DNA of 64,000 nt from Aptenodytes patagonicus (GCF_965638725.1 NC_134963.1:11684501-11748500); one strand, 5' to 3'. Shown: positions 39,701 to 50,919, counted from the stretch's first letter. Notes: generated by a model not told the origin, from the letters alone. Translations and numbers: made by a program.

Positions 39701-41711
39701 GTGTCCATGAAGGGCTGTTGCCTGCACTGATGCACATTTATTCACTTGTATTATCACATGCTCATAGGGGATTATTAAGGACTGAAATTTCCAGGATGCC
39801 ATGAACTGCATATGTAAAGCAAAGCTGTAGAGGCAGCGTCACATCCTCTCCACAACTGCAGAAGGGCCTGGCAACACTAAGGCTCGTAGGGACATTCTCA
39901 CCTGCCATGGGAGCTCCTGCGGTGCTGCAGCCTCCTCCAAGGAAATTGCATGTCCCCATGTACCCATTGCTCTCAGGGACTGGCTGTGCCACAGGTGTGC
40001 AGGACACTACAGAGAGCCAGATAGGAAGAGTGGGGACCTTCAAATTGGTGGTTAATTCTTAGCCCACCCTGCTCCTCCCAAGCTCAACAAGGCACTTACA
40101 GACCCACTGAGCACATGATTAATGACACTAGCGGGGGTCCTACTAGGGCTCCCATATCCTTAAAGCTAGATGTGTCTGAAAGGACAGCAAGACTACTATC
40201 ATTCACACTAAAGGATTAGGTTCTCATATGTTACACCAATACACATTTCTACTCAATCTTGCAACATATCCCCACCAGCTCCTATAGCCCCACAGCTCCC
40301 ATAGCCCCACAGCTCCCACTTTTCACAGCACTCTCACAAACTCACAGTCCATCATCAAACTCCACATCCCACTCCCTTTGCATACCCAACAACCCCATAG
40401 CACAACTTTGCCTGCTGTACAGCTTGCCTACCTCCTCCTTACTCCACTTGCCAGGCAGAGAGCAAACAAAATATCTGAAACCAACTCTCTAGATTTCTTT
40501 TAGCACCCTTATGCCCTCCTCACAGCTGCAGCAGATCCCAGATGATCTGCTGACCAGAGAGACCCAAATAGGCAGCCACTGGTGCTGCTTACTGACTAGT
40601 GCTGCTTGGGAAGGCTTTTAAAGGGACATGCAGTAAATCCGCTCCTGGAGTGCAGTTTGCCTATAGATTGTTTTCCTGGTAAAATATCCATTTTTCAGCC
40701 TTTTAACACTGCTGTCCTCTGCAGTAGCTCTGCAGCACAGTCTCTTTGCAACAGGCCTTGACATTCACCTGGAGAGGTGGCACACAAACAGCCCCCACAT
40801 GGTGCAAACCAGTGCATTTGGAAAGTTTGCCTGCCTTGGTTATTTTTGCTTTCCATGCCTGAGCATCTGTACGTGCACATACAGACAAACCCTTTGAAAT
40901 GTGCTAGTGGAAGACACTTTAGCATCCTGCGTTTAGCCAGTTTTGGCAAAGTTGATGTGTAAGTAAGTGCTGAGAATATATGGGAAAGCCCCAGGACACA
41001 GTCTGCCCAGAGGCATGGTGCAAACCTTGTGCTTGTTTCCCAAATGAGACCCATTAACCCTTTGCTTAACGTTCTAGCCCATGTAGTTAATGTGTTCTCC
41101 CCTGTCCCAAGTGATCTGTCACTTGGGTGAGAGATGGATGAGAGTGGTCCCCTTAATGATTTCTCTCTCTACCCCTTTCCATCATTAGCCTGAAGACCAG
41201 CCTGCAGAAGAAGGTGAGCCAGGACTCCATGGATTTGTCAGGGATCCCCCTGACCATGCGGGATGTCCACCGCATGGCCTACTACCTGCAGAACAATGGG
41301 GACCACCTCACCTCTGTGGACCTGAGTTTCACCGAGCTGAATGACGACATGGTGCGCCTGCTGCTGCCCTTCCTCTGGGCACTACCCAAGCTCACTCACC
41401 TTTCCCTCAATGGCAACCGACTGACGCGGGCGACCATGAAGGAGCTGACTGACACCATGAAGGACATGAACAAGTTCCCTTGCCTGGCCTGGGTTGACCT
41501 CGGCAACAACGTGGATGTCTCCTCCATGCCACAGCCATTGCTCGTGGGCCTGCGCAAGCGCCTCAGCCAGCAGACCACACTGCCTACCATCTATGAGGCG
41601 CTCGACTGCGACTCAGAGATCTCCAGCGGGCATGAGGGCAGCCAGCCAGAGGACGAAGCAGCAGGAAGCACCCCGCCACGTGCTTTCTCTCAGCAGGGCT
41701 GCGAGAGGTGA
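21035..41711 (+). CDS. LRRC75B: Leucine-rich repeat-containing protein 75B (four coding exons, 340 aa)
   Basis: The coding sequence joins 21035-21292, 26155-26283, 29495-29607 and 41189-41711 (1,023 nt including the stop). Every junction is GT/AG, and the phases (0, 0, 2) close the frame exactly. The start ATG has an A at -3 and a G at +4. Exon 1 encodes an N-terminus MGSRLSRQSS that fits an N-myristoylation motif (Gly2, Ser6), then a basic helical region ending HILRLLRK. Exons 2-3 encode the family-specific region (GLEGTFLNEVLYKNATFLNL, CRQLIYHLTPHSKWHRHG). Exon 4 carries the leucine-rich repeats: LTSVDLSFTEL at residues 207-217 and LTHLSLNGNRL at 235-245, then LAWVDLGNN, and an acidic, Ser/Pro-rich tail. 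I choose 75B over paralogue 75A because SNRPD3 and GUCD1 are the next genes, as in human 22q11.23. The molecular role is poorly known; I recall a report of mammalian LRRC75B restraining myoblast differentiation. Confidence 0.9.
21293..26154 (+). other. LRRC75B: LRRC75B intron 1
   Basis: 4.9 kb. The first 400 bases belong to the CpG island. It contains a T21 run at about 24979-24999, a shorter T run near 25280 and a GA-rich patch at about 24325-24345. No nested gene was recognised. Confidence 0.85.
26155..26283 (+). CDS. LRRC75B: LRRC75B coding exon 2
   Basis: 43 codons, from DLGLEGTFLNEV to LARDLQCPKK. The acceptor is preceded by TTTTTCTTGTAG and the donor reads AAG|GTGAAC. Both ends are phase 0. 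The frame stays open past the donor, so intron retention would add residues before a stop at 26445. Confidence 0.9.
26284..29494 (+). other. LRRC75B: LRRC75B intron 2
   Basis: 3.2 kb. Open frames of up to 218 codons on the minus strand (28483-29139) show no recognisable domain. A pyrimidine-rich stretch (29330-29490) leads into the exon 3 acceptor. Confidence 0.85.
29495..29607 (+). CDS. LRRC75B: LRRC75B coding exon 3
   Basis: 113 nt, from EYDPWKSSDRICRQL to RRKSQV plus the first two bases (TG) of a split Cys codon. The acceptor is GCTTTCAG and the donor is TG|GTAAGC (phase 2). The Cys codon is completed by the C that opens exon 4. Confidence 0.9.
29608..41188 (+). other. LRRC75B: LRRC75B intron 3
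   Basis: At 11.6 kb this is the largest intron. It contains an AT-rich patch at 31527-31590 with repeated AAATATTA, a G-run (about 38408-38425) with quadruplex potential, and a short tandem repeat of the AGCTCCCATAGCCCCAC type at about 40275-40320. A weak old-repeat candidate lies at 34440-34630. No nested gene was recognised. Confidence 0.85.
38406..38427 (+). repeat. G-run with quadruplex potential
   Basis: An uninterrupted G tract is followed by CGGGG inside LRRC75B intron 3. Quadruplex potential is inferred from composition only. Confidence 0.6.
41189..41711 (+). CDS. LRRC75B: LRRC75B coding exon 4 (leucine-rich repeats and C-terminus)
   Basis: 523 nt. It opens with C, which completes the split Cys codon, then LKTSLQKKVSQDS. 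The acceptor is CATCATTAG. The exon carries all the clear LRR motifs and ends at TGA 41709-41711 after SQQGCER. Confidence 0.93.
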
Positions 41712-42825
41712 CTGGACAACAGGCCGGCGCTGGCACACTGAAGCTGCCCCAAGGAGAAGTCTTGAGTACAAACATCAAGCAGAGGGCCAGCTTTACCGGC
41801 TTCCTTTGGCTCTTTTCTCTCGCCTTCCCTGACATCTCCCCCCCCACTTGCTGTGAGACAAAAGCCTGTCGTCCCCCCACAACGTGCTCCGCTCCCTCCC
41901 TCACTGCCAAACCCATTGCCCACGTTCCAGAGAGGAACCAGTGACTTACAGTGAACCTGGTCCCCAGGCAGGGTCTCACTGGAAGACGGGAAAAGACCTG
42001 TCGGAGTCAAGAATATCCTCCAGCAGCCATTGGGTTGAGGGAAAGGGATGGGGGGGAACCTAAAACAGAAACAGGCTTGTAGTTTACTTCCTTTCTTCCT
42101 TTTCCTATGCACCTTGGAAACCTTGGGACCTGCAGCCTTGAGTGTGAAAGGAGGTACCCCAAGAGCCTAGCTGCTGTGGAGCTTAGCTGAAGGGCTCAGA
42201 GGCCAGAGCTGGAGCCCGGCAGTGTGTCTCCCTCTTGTGTCTGGCTCCTTTTGTTTTGTTTTTTTCCTATTGTGTGTTTTGTATTAACGTCTGAACAAAG
42301 GGACTTGGTCAGAGACCATTGGATTGCATAGGCTGGGGCGGACACATGGCTTGGAACTGCAGCATCAGGATATTTGCTGTGTGACCGGGGTGAGAGGGAG
42401 GGGAAGGAGGTATGTGTTGGTGGGAGCATGGGGGATGGGATGAGTTGGGATGGGATGGGAGGAGGGGGGAGGAAAGGGAGGGGGAACAGTCTCGTGGATT
42501 AGCAGGATTGGTTTCAAAAACTGTGCTTTTGTACTAAAATTACAAGTTCCAAGTGAAATTGAGGAAAAGCAGACAGCTAAGAGCATAACTGTGGCACTAG
42601 AGGAGCAAGTAGTGAACGTGCCAGAGGTGGGCACTTCCCAAACTAAAGCGCAAAGCTTTGGCTCCTCATGGCATATTACATACCTCGTAATACAGACATG
42701 ACGTGAGCAGCTGCATTGCCATTTCCAATGCTGTCCAAAAACCAAACCACTGATGCAATATTTCTAGTGTTTTCCACATTGCTCATGCTCTATGTAAACA
42801 TAATAAACAGTTCTCTTGGACATGA
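41712..42825 (+). other. LRRC75B: LRRC75B 3' UTR (proximal poly(A) site)
   Basis: This is the stretch from the stop codon to about 20 bases beyond the first well-placed AATAAA. It includes a G-rich segment at about 42390-42485 made of GGGAT/GGGAGG units. The true end needs transcript data. A later AATAAA at 43057-43062 could extend it. Confidence 0.6.
42802..42807 (+). terminator. LRRC75B: Poly(A) signal AATAAA (LRRC75B, proximal)
   Basis: A canonical hexamer 1.09 kb after the stop codon, with a TG-rich patch (TCTGGGTTGTTC) about 50 bases downstream. Confidence 0.6.
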
Positions 42826-43056
42826 GCGTGAAGCACTACAGAGTCTGAGTATCTGGGTTGTTCACAAATCAAGCCAGCAGCCCAGACACTGCAAGAATAT
42901 GGACCAGTAGTCCTCATGCAGTGCCTGAGCAGTGTGGGAGAGGATCAGCAGGTACCATTCACATTGGTGAGAGCGGTTCATTCCTCTAAGGAAGGTGAAA
43001 CATGGATATTCATTTGTGGTAGGCTGCCGCCCTTCATGTTGCAAGGTCCTGGTACA

Positions 43057-43062
43057 AATAAA
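43057..43062 (+). terminator. LRRC75B: Poly(A) signal AATAAA (LRRC75B, alternative distal)
   Basis: A second canonical hexamer 250 bases after the first. Either could be used. Confidence 0.4.
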
Positions 43063-43099
43063 CTGATCAGACTTTAGCTGATAAGTCAAGTCCTCTCAA

Positions 43100-45149
43100 T
43101 TATCTGTCCCCACAGGAATTCAGAGAGCAGATATGGTTTTGAAAGAGTTAAAAGTTAAAGAAATCAGACATATTAAAAAACCCATATAAATCTGGCCCTC
43201 CTAAATTAACAATGGTAACTTTGCCTTCCTCTGCTGATTCTCTCTGGGAGTCTCAACACATATAAGCAACTCTCATATACTAAGCCACACAAATCCACAT
43301 GAAATAGATACACCTTTCATGTTCCTTGCTGATTTTACAAGACATTGCAAGAAGCAAATCAGTGATATTTATCAAGTGACTTATCCCCTTTGGACCAAGA
43401 GTGTGAGGGCACTGGAAGGTATCAGTGTCTCTGATCAACCACCAAAAGCCCCAAATAAATCCAGTCCCCTGAGGAAGAAAGCTGGGTTTAGAGACACTGT
43501 GCTGACTATTACAACCTGACACTGTAAACGCTGGACTCAGTCCTGTTCGCACTCTGATCACTGGAGTAGGACCGCGTAACCTTCATGTTGTTAACTTGCA
43601 AATGGAAGTGTTGTAAAGTCTCCGTCCTGCTGACCAAAAAGACCAGAAGATACAACAAGGTAAAGCAAATATAGCTAGGGCCAGGTGTTAGCTGCCCCAT
43701 CCCAGTGGAGGTGGAAAAGAAAAGGCCCTGAGATAGCCAGAATATGATGTTTGGCCAGGAAGATGGGGAACAGGGAGTGCAAATGTAGCCAGGCCCCAGC
43801 ACAACCCCAAGGTGGGAAGGGAGCATGTGCTCCCCTGCACAGTTGTCACCCAAACCCACTTTTTAGCCGTTCTAGTGAATCTGGAGAAGTGGAGTAATTT
43901 CTATGGCAAAGACTGTATTTGGGGAGCATGAGACTGTTTTGCAAAAGGCAAAACAGAGCTGCTCGAGTGGCTATTTCTATTACTGGGGGAAGGGCCGTGC
44001 CGCTTCCAGAGGTCACCATCTGCCTCTCTTCTCACAACTCATTTTTCTCTTCTCGGTATATCTGTTTCCTCCCCTGCTGTGGAAGAGATGGTATTAATTT
44101 TTTCTTTTTCTTCTTTTCCTTCCAAAATACCTTTCAGCAAAAATGAAAAACATTTCAAATGTCAGCAAGATCTGCTTAAACTCTTACAGTCTAAGCAGAG
44201 CAGCACTCTGTGCCAAGAAGAAACCTCGGGCACGAAGCATTTAAATGAAGGCTTGGAGCCGCCTGGTGAGTCAGTGGCGTATCTAGAAAGAGGGAGCAGG
44301 GGTGCTGAGCATTTGGTCTTTGGCTCTGAGTACTGTCTCTGTAAGGCTCTGCATCAAGGCATCTTCACAGCTTTTCCGTAACGGTGGCACCCCCCCAAAA
44401 TGAGGCAAGACCCCAAGCATGCAGCCCACCACTGATGCAGCTCTTCCCTGCACAGTCCCTGGCCCAGCCCCAGGGAGGATCTGTGCAGCCTGCTTCCAGC
44501 CCTGCTGAAAGTTGTGGTTTTGGTCTGAGCTGTGCTAATCAGCAGGATGGAGATGAGACATTCAGCCCCTTGCAAGGGAATTCTGTGCTAATCACTGGCG
44601 ATGCCTGGCTGCCAGTTGGCAGCTCCAGGAGCTGGAGATAAAGCATGGCTTGAAACAGACTGGTTCAGTTGAGCAGCTGTGGGATCCGTGTTTATTCCTC
44701 TATACGCACTTGGTTGCTTTGCCATAGAAACCTCCCCACGGAGAACTGGTCATGCATAAATACATGCAAATGCAAATTATGAAGTCCTGGCCTAGGAAAC
44801 TGCCACTGCTTCTTGGATGAACTCTGATAGGCTGCAACTTAGCTGTGGAAAAACTATCACAGCACACCCAGGTGCTCCCTGCCAGCTCCTGACTGCACTA
44901 ACAGGCGAAGGATTGTGCGGGAGCACAGTGGTGTGCATCCAGCTCCAGAGCTGTGAAGTGCCCCAGTGCACCCCTACAGATGAGATGCATCCTCGAGGAG
45001 CAGGCCTGGCGGCCCCAAATCCAGAGGAAGTTATTTTCATAAAAGCCGAGTTCACAAACCAGAGAGGATGACACAACCCAAATGAGCCTTTCCTTGCACT
45101 GAATGAGAAAGCTCAGGGCTCTCAAAGGGGATTAAAGCACTCTGCACCC
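43100..45149. other. Convergent intergenic region, no gene seen
   Basis: Between the LRRC75B 3' end and the CR1 insertion. It contains short, composition-driven open frames only. Confidence 0.5.
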
Positions 45150-46223
45150 AGCACTCTGCGCTGGGTCAAAAACTGGCTGGACGGCCGGGCCCAGAGAGTT
45201 GTGGTGAATGGAGTTACATCCAGTTGGCGGCCGGTCACGAGCGGTGTTCCCCAGGGCTCAGTACTGGGGCCGGTCTTGTTTAATATCTTTATTGATGATC
45301 TGGATGAGGGGATTGAGTGCACCCTCAGTAAGTTTGCAGACGACACCAAGTTGGGTGGGAGTGTTGATCTGCTCGAGGGTAGGAAGGCTCTGCAGAGGGA
45401 CCTGGACAGGCTGGATCGATGGGCCCAGGCCAACTGTATGAGGTTCAACAAGGACAAGTGCCGGGTCCTGCACTTGGGCCACAACAACCCCATGCAGCGC
45501 TACAGGCTTGGGGAAGAGTGGCTGGAAAGCTGCCCAGCAGAGAAGGACCTGGGGGTGTTGGTCAACAGCCGGCTGAACATGAGCCGGCAGTGTGCCCAGG
45601 CGGCCAAGAAGGCCAATGGCATCCTGGCCTGTATCAGAAATAGTGTGGCCAGCAGGAGTAGGGAAGTGATCGTGCCCCTGTACTCGGCACTGGTGAGGCC
45701 GCACCTCGAATACTGTGTTCAGTTTTGGGCCCCTCACTACAAGAAGGACGTTGAGGTGCTGGAGCGTGTCCAGAGAAGGGCAACGAGGCTGGTGAGGGGT
45801 CTGGAGAACAAGTCTTATGAGGAGCGGCTGAGGGAACTGGGGTTGTTCAGCCTGGAGAAAAGGAGGCTGAGGGGAGACCTCATCGCTCTCTACAACTACC
45901 TGAAAGGAGGTTGTAGCGAGGTGGGTGTTGGTCTTTTCTCCGAAGTAACAAGCGATAGGACGAGAGGAAATGGCCTCAAGTTGCAGCAGGGGAGGTTTAG
46001 ATTGGATGTAAGGAAAAATTTCTTTACTGAAAGAGTGGTGAAACATTGGAACAGGCTGCCCAGGGAAGTGGTGGAGTCCCCATCCCTGGAGGTATTTAAA
46101 AGACGTGTAGATGAGGCGCTTAGGGACATGGTTTAGTGGGCATGGTGGTGTTGGGTTGACGGTTGGACTCGATGATCTTAGAGGTCTTTTCCAACCTCAA
46201 TGATTCTATGATTCTATGATTCT
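45150..46223 (+). mobile_element. 5'-truncated CR1 LINE retrotransposon
   Basis: About 1.07 kb of the CR1 3' end in + orientation. It enters in the middle of the reverse transcriptase ([20 protein letters not shown]), runs through the end of ORF2, and closes with the typical CR1 tail 'gaggtcttttccaacctcaa' and ATTCTATG 8-mer repeats at about 46200-46223. The 5' boundary is uncertain by about 20 bases. CR1 usually leaves no clear target-site duplication, and I see none. The uninterrupted frame indicates a fairly young insertion. Confidence 0.95.
45201..46136 (+). pseudogene. CR1 ORF2 fragment (C-terminal reverse transcriptase)
   Basis: At least 311 codons are open; the frame itself continues upstream to about 45123. 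Visible motifs are [20 protein letters not shown] and the catalytic [10 protein letters not shown] (the FADD box). Further on are the downstream CR1 landmarks [20 protein letters not shown] and [13 protein letters not shown], and a stop at 46134-46136. The endonuclease domain and the N-terminal half of the reverse transcriptase are missing. The copy therefore cannot encode a working ORF2 and has no promoter of its own. It is an insertion relic, not a host gene. Confidence 0.92.
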
Positions 46224-49200
46224 AAAGGGATGAGCTGCTAATTCAGGTCTCCTCACCGATACCCAGAGGGACCAGCTTTGTTATGCTCCTAAACCAGGGG
46301 ATGCCTGTCCTGCGGTGAGCCTCTGTCTCCTGCTAGATAACGCAGCAGGAGAGATGGATCCCTGTCATACTGAATACTCTCCTCGGTACTGGACTTGCTG
46401 GTGCAGGGCTGTAACCTCAGCTACTTAAAGCACTTCTCAGTATCGAGACTCATACACCAGGCTATCTATCTCCATCATTTGCAGTTTCCCAGCCTCCCTC
46501 CCTCCCTCTCCGTGCAGGATACAGATGGTCAGCCTGCAATGGGACCTATGCCGTGTAGCAGAGAGGAAGCTGCAGCTGCACAGGGTAGTATCGCAGCCCT
46601 TTCCCCACCCCTGACCTCCCACTGGCTGATCAGTCTCACAACAGATCTCAGAGTGAGACATTTAAGCACACCTTTCAAAAGTAGTCTTCTGGAAGGTGAG
46701 GTCATCAGGTGCAAAGCCATGCCACACCTCCCCACCACCTTATTTTTCCCAGGCTTTATGAAATACCCCCCAGAAAACCCTCCTCCTCCTGGGGTTGCTT
46801 GGTCCCTTTTCAGATCTACAGTCACATAGTGGCAGGGCATGAGCCAGTGAACTCCCATCTCCACCAATCTGTGTCGACAGCAGCTTCCTACCCAGCACCC
46901 CTCACAGCCGGCAGTTTCCTACCTGGCACAGCACACCCTCTTGCCTGCTCCCAGGACCACCCGCAGCATCTCACTTGACAATGCTGGTAAGCACTGTCAG
47001 CTAGGGCTCTGCGTGGGGTCAGGCAGGCAGCAGAGAGCTCTAGCAGAGCCAGCCCGCAAAGCCCAGCCACAGGGAGGTGCACACATGTGGGGATGCTGAG
47101 CAGCACCACAGGTAATGAAGCCATTGGTGCCAGATAGCAGAGGGAAGACGGAACAGGCCAGACCTTTTCAGGTACTCAAATAGAAATGCACTTGTTCCCT
47201 CCCTACCTAATGGAACAAACGCCTTCCTCGCTCCTCCATCCTTTATTTTACCTCAGCCTCTGACCAGAAAACCCAGGGTAACCATCTTGGCATGCTCCAG
47301 GTAGCAATATGCTTAGCACAGAGGCCACCACAAGCCTCCCTCATTCCTGTGACTCTGTCTAAATAACTAGTAATAATTTTGTTGAAGTAGGGATGCAAAA
47401 ACCAGCTGGAAGCACAGGCTTGTCTGATCTATTTTTATTCCACACACTCCAAAACCTGTCAAGGCCCTTTTCTTCTGCACTGCCAAGCTCTTTTTTCAAC
47501 TTATAACTCATTCCTCATGACAAGCACTTGGAAGATAAAGCAGTTTGCACTGTTTGGGGCAGGCTGATAGGCTCCTTAGCGGACAGCTGCTGACAAAGGT
47601 GCCAAAATATAAATTGTTTCATCTTACGGAAGCAAACGAGAGGATTAAACATTTGCCTTTAGAGATTACTCTGTCCACCATCAGATCACATTTGTTTCAT
47701 AGCTCAGAAGAGGCAATGGTGTGTCTCAGTATGAACTCTTATCACTACACTATCTTGACAGCGCAGCAGGTATAACAGCCTTCAAGGGTAGCTGGCAGAA
47801 AGCCCAGCCACCCCAGCTCTGAGCAGTTTGGGGACGATTATCAATGGACAAGAGAATCTGTTTTGCAGTTTACTGGCATTAAACAAGTGCTCTTGAAATA
47901 GATGCAATAGCTGGTTTAAGGCTGCCAAGAGGTAGTTCACAAAACAAAATAGACCGGAACACTCTTAGCTGAGGCCAGCACTCCGGGAAGCCATGACCGC
48001 ATCTTGATCTACTTTGAGACACTAAGTACTCGATTATGAATGTCTTCTGTTCCTCTCCGACTTGATAGTATTCCAGTTCAGTGATGCTGATTCAAAACCA
48101 GAATAGCCATGAAACACAATAACCACACAGTAACTCTTCCCCAGGAGAAGAGTGAAGAGAAAAGTCAGCTTTTCTTCCATGTGCATTTACTCCTTTTCCC
48201 AAAGCCCGGCACTCCCCCTGCTGCATCCAAACTGGCCTCAAAAGCAAGTGAAGCACAAGAACACTGACATTTCTTTCTACAGCATCAGGTTTATTCAGCT
48301 TGCATGCAGGGCATGTCACAAGGGTGGAGGATAGATACTTTGCTGCTTACTGATCAGCCAGTTCCTCCACTTCTGGGAGGATTATTCCTCCCAGTCCATT
48401 TTTGAGGCAATCTGCCCCAGGTTGGATACAATGATGGGAAGCATTTAGAAAGCTATCGAACAAGTACATGGGCCTTATTCAACCTGTGTAACTCCCCTGA
48501 AACACATGGGATGTCATCAAGCACAAACATGGCACAGAAAACTGGAAAAAGGCACTTTCCCAGACTAGCAGCAGCAGCTGCCTTTGGGTCTCCATGTCAG
48601 ACTTCTGAGCGGAGCTTTGTTCTTGATCCCCTGAAATCTTTTGGTTTGCAGAGCCAACAGTTTGACATGTGCACCTTTGTCTGAACTCTGCTGCAACTGA
48701 ATAACTGAGTAAGTCAGAACCAAACTGCTCATTTTACCAACAGTTTTTCTGGGTTTTAGTTTTTCAGAAACTGTGATTGAAAGAGAGCGAAATGGAGGAC
48801 ACCAAAGAAACAGCTTTGACATGCAACCAGATACTCAGAGGCAACAGCCCGGAGGGTCTCCAGCTGTAAGGTCCCCTTGCCTGGGTCTCAGCCCTGGACT
48901 GGCTCATCCCTCAGCTCCAGTATGAATATGAGTATTTTAGAGAGGACTGCCCTGTGCCTGTGCAAGCCTGTCCCTGGCAGCCCCCGAGCCACCTGCCTCC
49001 CCACTGCTAACAGCACGAGGACAACAGGAGTGATCGGCCATTTTGTCACCTTCTGAACTGAAAGGTCAGGAGCAGAAAAGGCGGCAGCATCGCCTCAGTT
49101 TTTGCATTGCTAATGCCTGTGCTGTTTCTGTCCCTTAGCAGTATTATTAGTTCACCGAGTTGCCTCTAAATCAGTGGCACTCACTGACTTTCCAGACTTT

Positions 49201-49491
49201 GGCTGTTTTCAGAAGGCCGGAATAGAGACTCCCTTGTGGTAACACACAGAAGGACCCTCTTTAAAGCAGGAGGAAGGAAGGCAATGCCTGGCTCCTACCT
49301 GCCGTTCCTGCTGTCCCTCACTAAGCAGAAATTAAGCCAAGCCAGAAAAATGCAATCCCTAACCACTAACCTCAGCTGTCCCATAGGAGAGAAGACATTT
49401 TGCCGTCCTGGGACAGGTGCTCTGGAGCTGGGCGGTCACTCATCTCCTACAAGCGGGGACAGCAGGATGCATCCACCAGAACATCTTTTTG
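46224..49491. other. Convergent intergenic region, no gene seen
   Basis: No supported exon. It contains the left copy of a direct-repeat pair (48157-48260) and a CCTCCCTCC pyrimidine run near 46493-46512. Confidence 0.5.
48157..48260 (+). repeat. Direct repeat pair, copy 1
   Basis: About 100 bases alignable to 50815-50919. Shared blocks are GAGAAAAGT, ATGTGCATT.ACTCC, CTTTTCCCAAA, GCACTCCC, ATCCAAACTG and CCTCAAAAGCAAG. The similarity fades on both sides. The family was not recognised. Confidence 0.75.
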
Positions 49492-49496
49492 AGGTA
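49492..49496. repeat. Target-site duplication, left copy (AGGTA)
   Basis: This 5-mer sits directly before the LTR start TGTCCAGC and is identical to 50312-50316. Confidence 0.7.
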
Positions 49497-50311
49497 TGTC
49501 CAGCTTGCACTGCACTGGACGCCCGTGCCCAGGGGCTGGCAGTGGGGCTGCAGGGGCTTCTGTGAGGAGAGGTCGAGGCTGCCCCTGCTGGGCACAGCCG
49601 GTTCCAGCCGGTTCTGCAACAGCCCCACCACCAGGCACAGCTGAGCCCAGCTCCGAAGCTGGTGGCACCTCTGGGAAAGCGTATTTAAAAAGGGGCAAAA
49701 CGCCGCACGGCAGTGAGGGGTGAGGAAAACAAGTATGAGAAACAGCCCTGCAACGCCAAGGCCAGAGGAGGAGGAGGAACAGGAGGAGGAGGAAGAGGTG
49801 CTCCAGGCACCAGAGCAGAGTCCCCTGCAGCCCATGGGGTGACCACGGTGGAGCAGGGGGACAGCCCTGAAGGAACAGCGACCTGTAGGAAGGCCCCACG
49901 CTGGAGCAGGGAAACAGCGTGAAGAGGAAGGAGTGGCAGAGACAACCTGTTACGGACTGACAACAACCCCCCCCATTCCCCATCCTCCTGCACCGCTGGG
50001 GAGGGGAGGTAGAGGAGTTGGGGATGAAGGAGGGAAACTGAGCCTGGGAAGAAGGGGGTGGGTGGGAAGGTGGTGTTTTAATTTGTCTGTCTGTCTTTCT
50101 CACTATCCAAACCTATTTTAACTGGCAATAAATTAATTCTCCCCAAGTCAAGTCTGTTTTGTCTGTGACAGTAATTGGTAAGTGACCTCCCTGTCTTTAT
50201 CTTGACTCACAAGCATTTCCATCTTATTTTCTCTCCCTGCCCTGTTGAGGAGTGGGGGAGCAAGAGAGTGGCTGGGTGGGTGCCCTGTGCCTGTCCAGGG
50301 AGACCCCCACT
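49497..50311 (+). mobile_element. Solo LTR of a second avian ERVL-type element, plus orientation
   Basis: An 815-bp element starting TGTCCAGC and ending CCCCCACT, bracketed by AGGTA on both sides. I recognise it from memory as an avian ERVL-type LTR. The U3 part ends in a TATA-like TATTTAAA (49682-49689). The transcribed part contains GA-rich GAGGAGGAGG repeats, and an AATAAA poly(A) signal lies at 50127-50132, followed by CCCCAAGTCAAGTCTGTTTT. The expected terminal CA appears as CT, so the last base is probably mutated. No viral genes adjoin it. It is a different family from the LTR at 1576-2119 and lies in the opposite orientation. Confidence 0.82.
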
Positions 50312-50316
50312 AGGTA
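50312..50316. repeat. Target-site duplication, right copy (AGGTA)
   Basis: Directly follows the LTR end and matches 49492-49496. Confidence 0.7.
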
Positions 50317-50814
50317 AAACAACTGGAGCCATCACTGGGGTTGGGGTTCAGAGAGAGACAGCCAAGATATAAGGTAGGATTGGGGATCAGAGTGTCAAAA
50401 TAAAGCTAGGGCTGCTGCTAGAATTATCCCCAGTGTAACCCTTAGACTGGGGGATCGGTGTGTCCCGTAGCATTAGTTTCAGCCTAAGGATAGGATCATA
50501 TTACAGAAAGAGATAGTTGAAACACACACTAAAAGCAAGGCTCAAATGGGGCTGCAGAGGTAAAGTGAGGGCTGCTACGTGGACCCTCCCAACAGTCTCT
50601 AGCCAGAGGCTTCAGCACATCCCATGATATAAATCTCTGCCAAGGTTTAGGATTAGACTTCATGCATTTGGAGTCAAATTCTGACATGAAAAACCTCTAA
50701 TGAGTTCCCTATAGCTTTCTCCATGTCAAATTTGGCTCATTAACTGGAAAAAAAAGGTTGTAGTGAAAAGACAAAACAAAGACAGCACATCCTAACAAAT
50801 ACTTAGAGAAAAGT

Positions 50815-50919
50815 AAGAAGCGACATTTCCTCTATGTGCATTCACTCCGTCTTTTCCCAAACCACAGCACTCCCTACTGCTGTATCCAAACTGCCCTCAA
50901 AAGCAAGAGGTGAACAAGA
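50815..50919 (+). repeat. Direct repeat pair, copy 2
   Basis: Same strand as copy 1 (48157-48260), about 2.65 kb away, with small indels and scattered substitutions. The solo LTR lies between the two copies. Confidence 0.75.

Noticed and set aside
41214-41711. Treating the LRR region as a separate 165-aa gene starting at 41214
   Set aside because: The first codon there is GTG inside exon 4. The frame continues upstream to a splice acceptor at 41187-41188 and joins exon 3 in phase.
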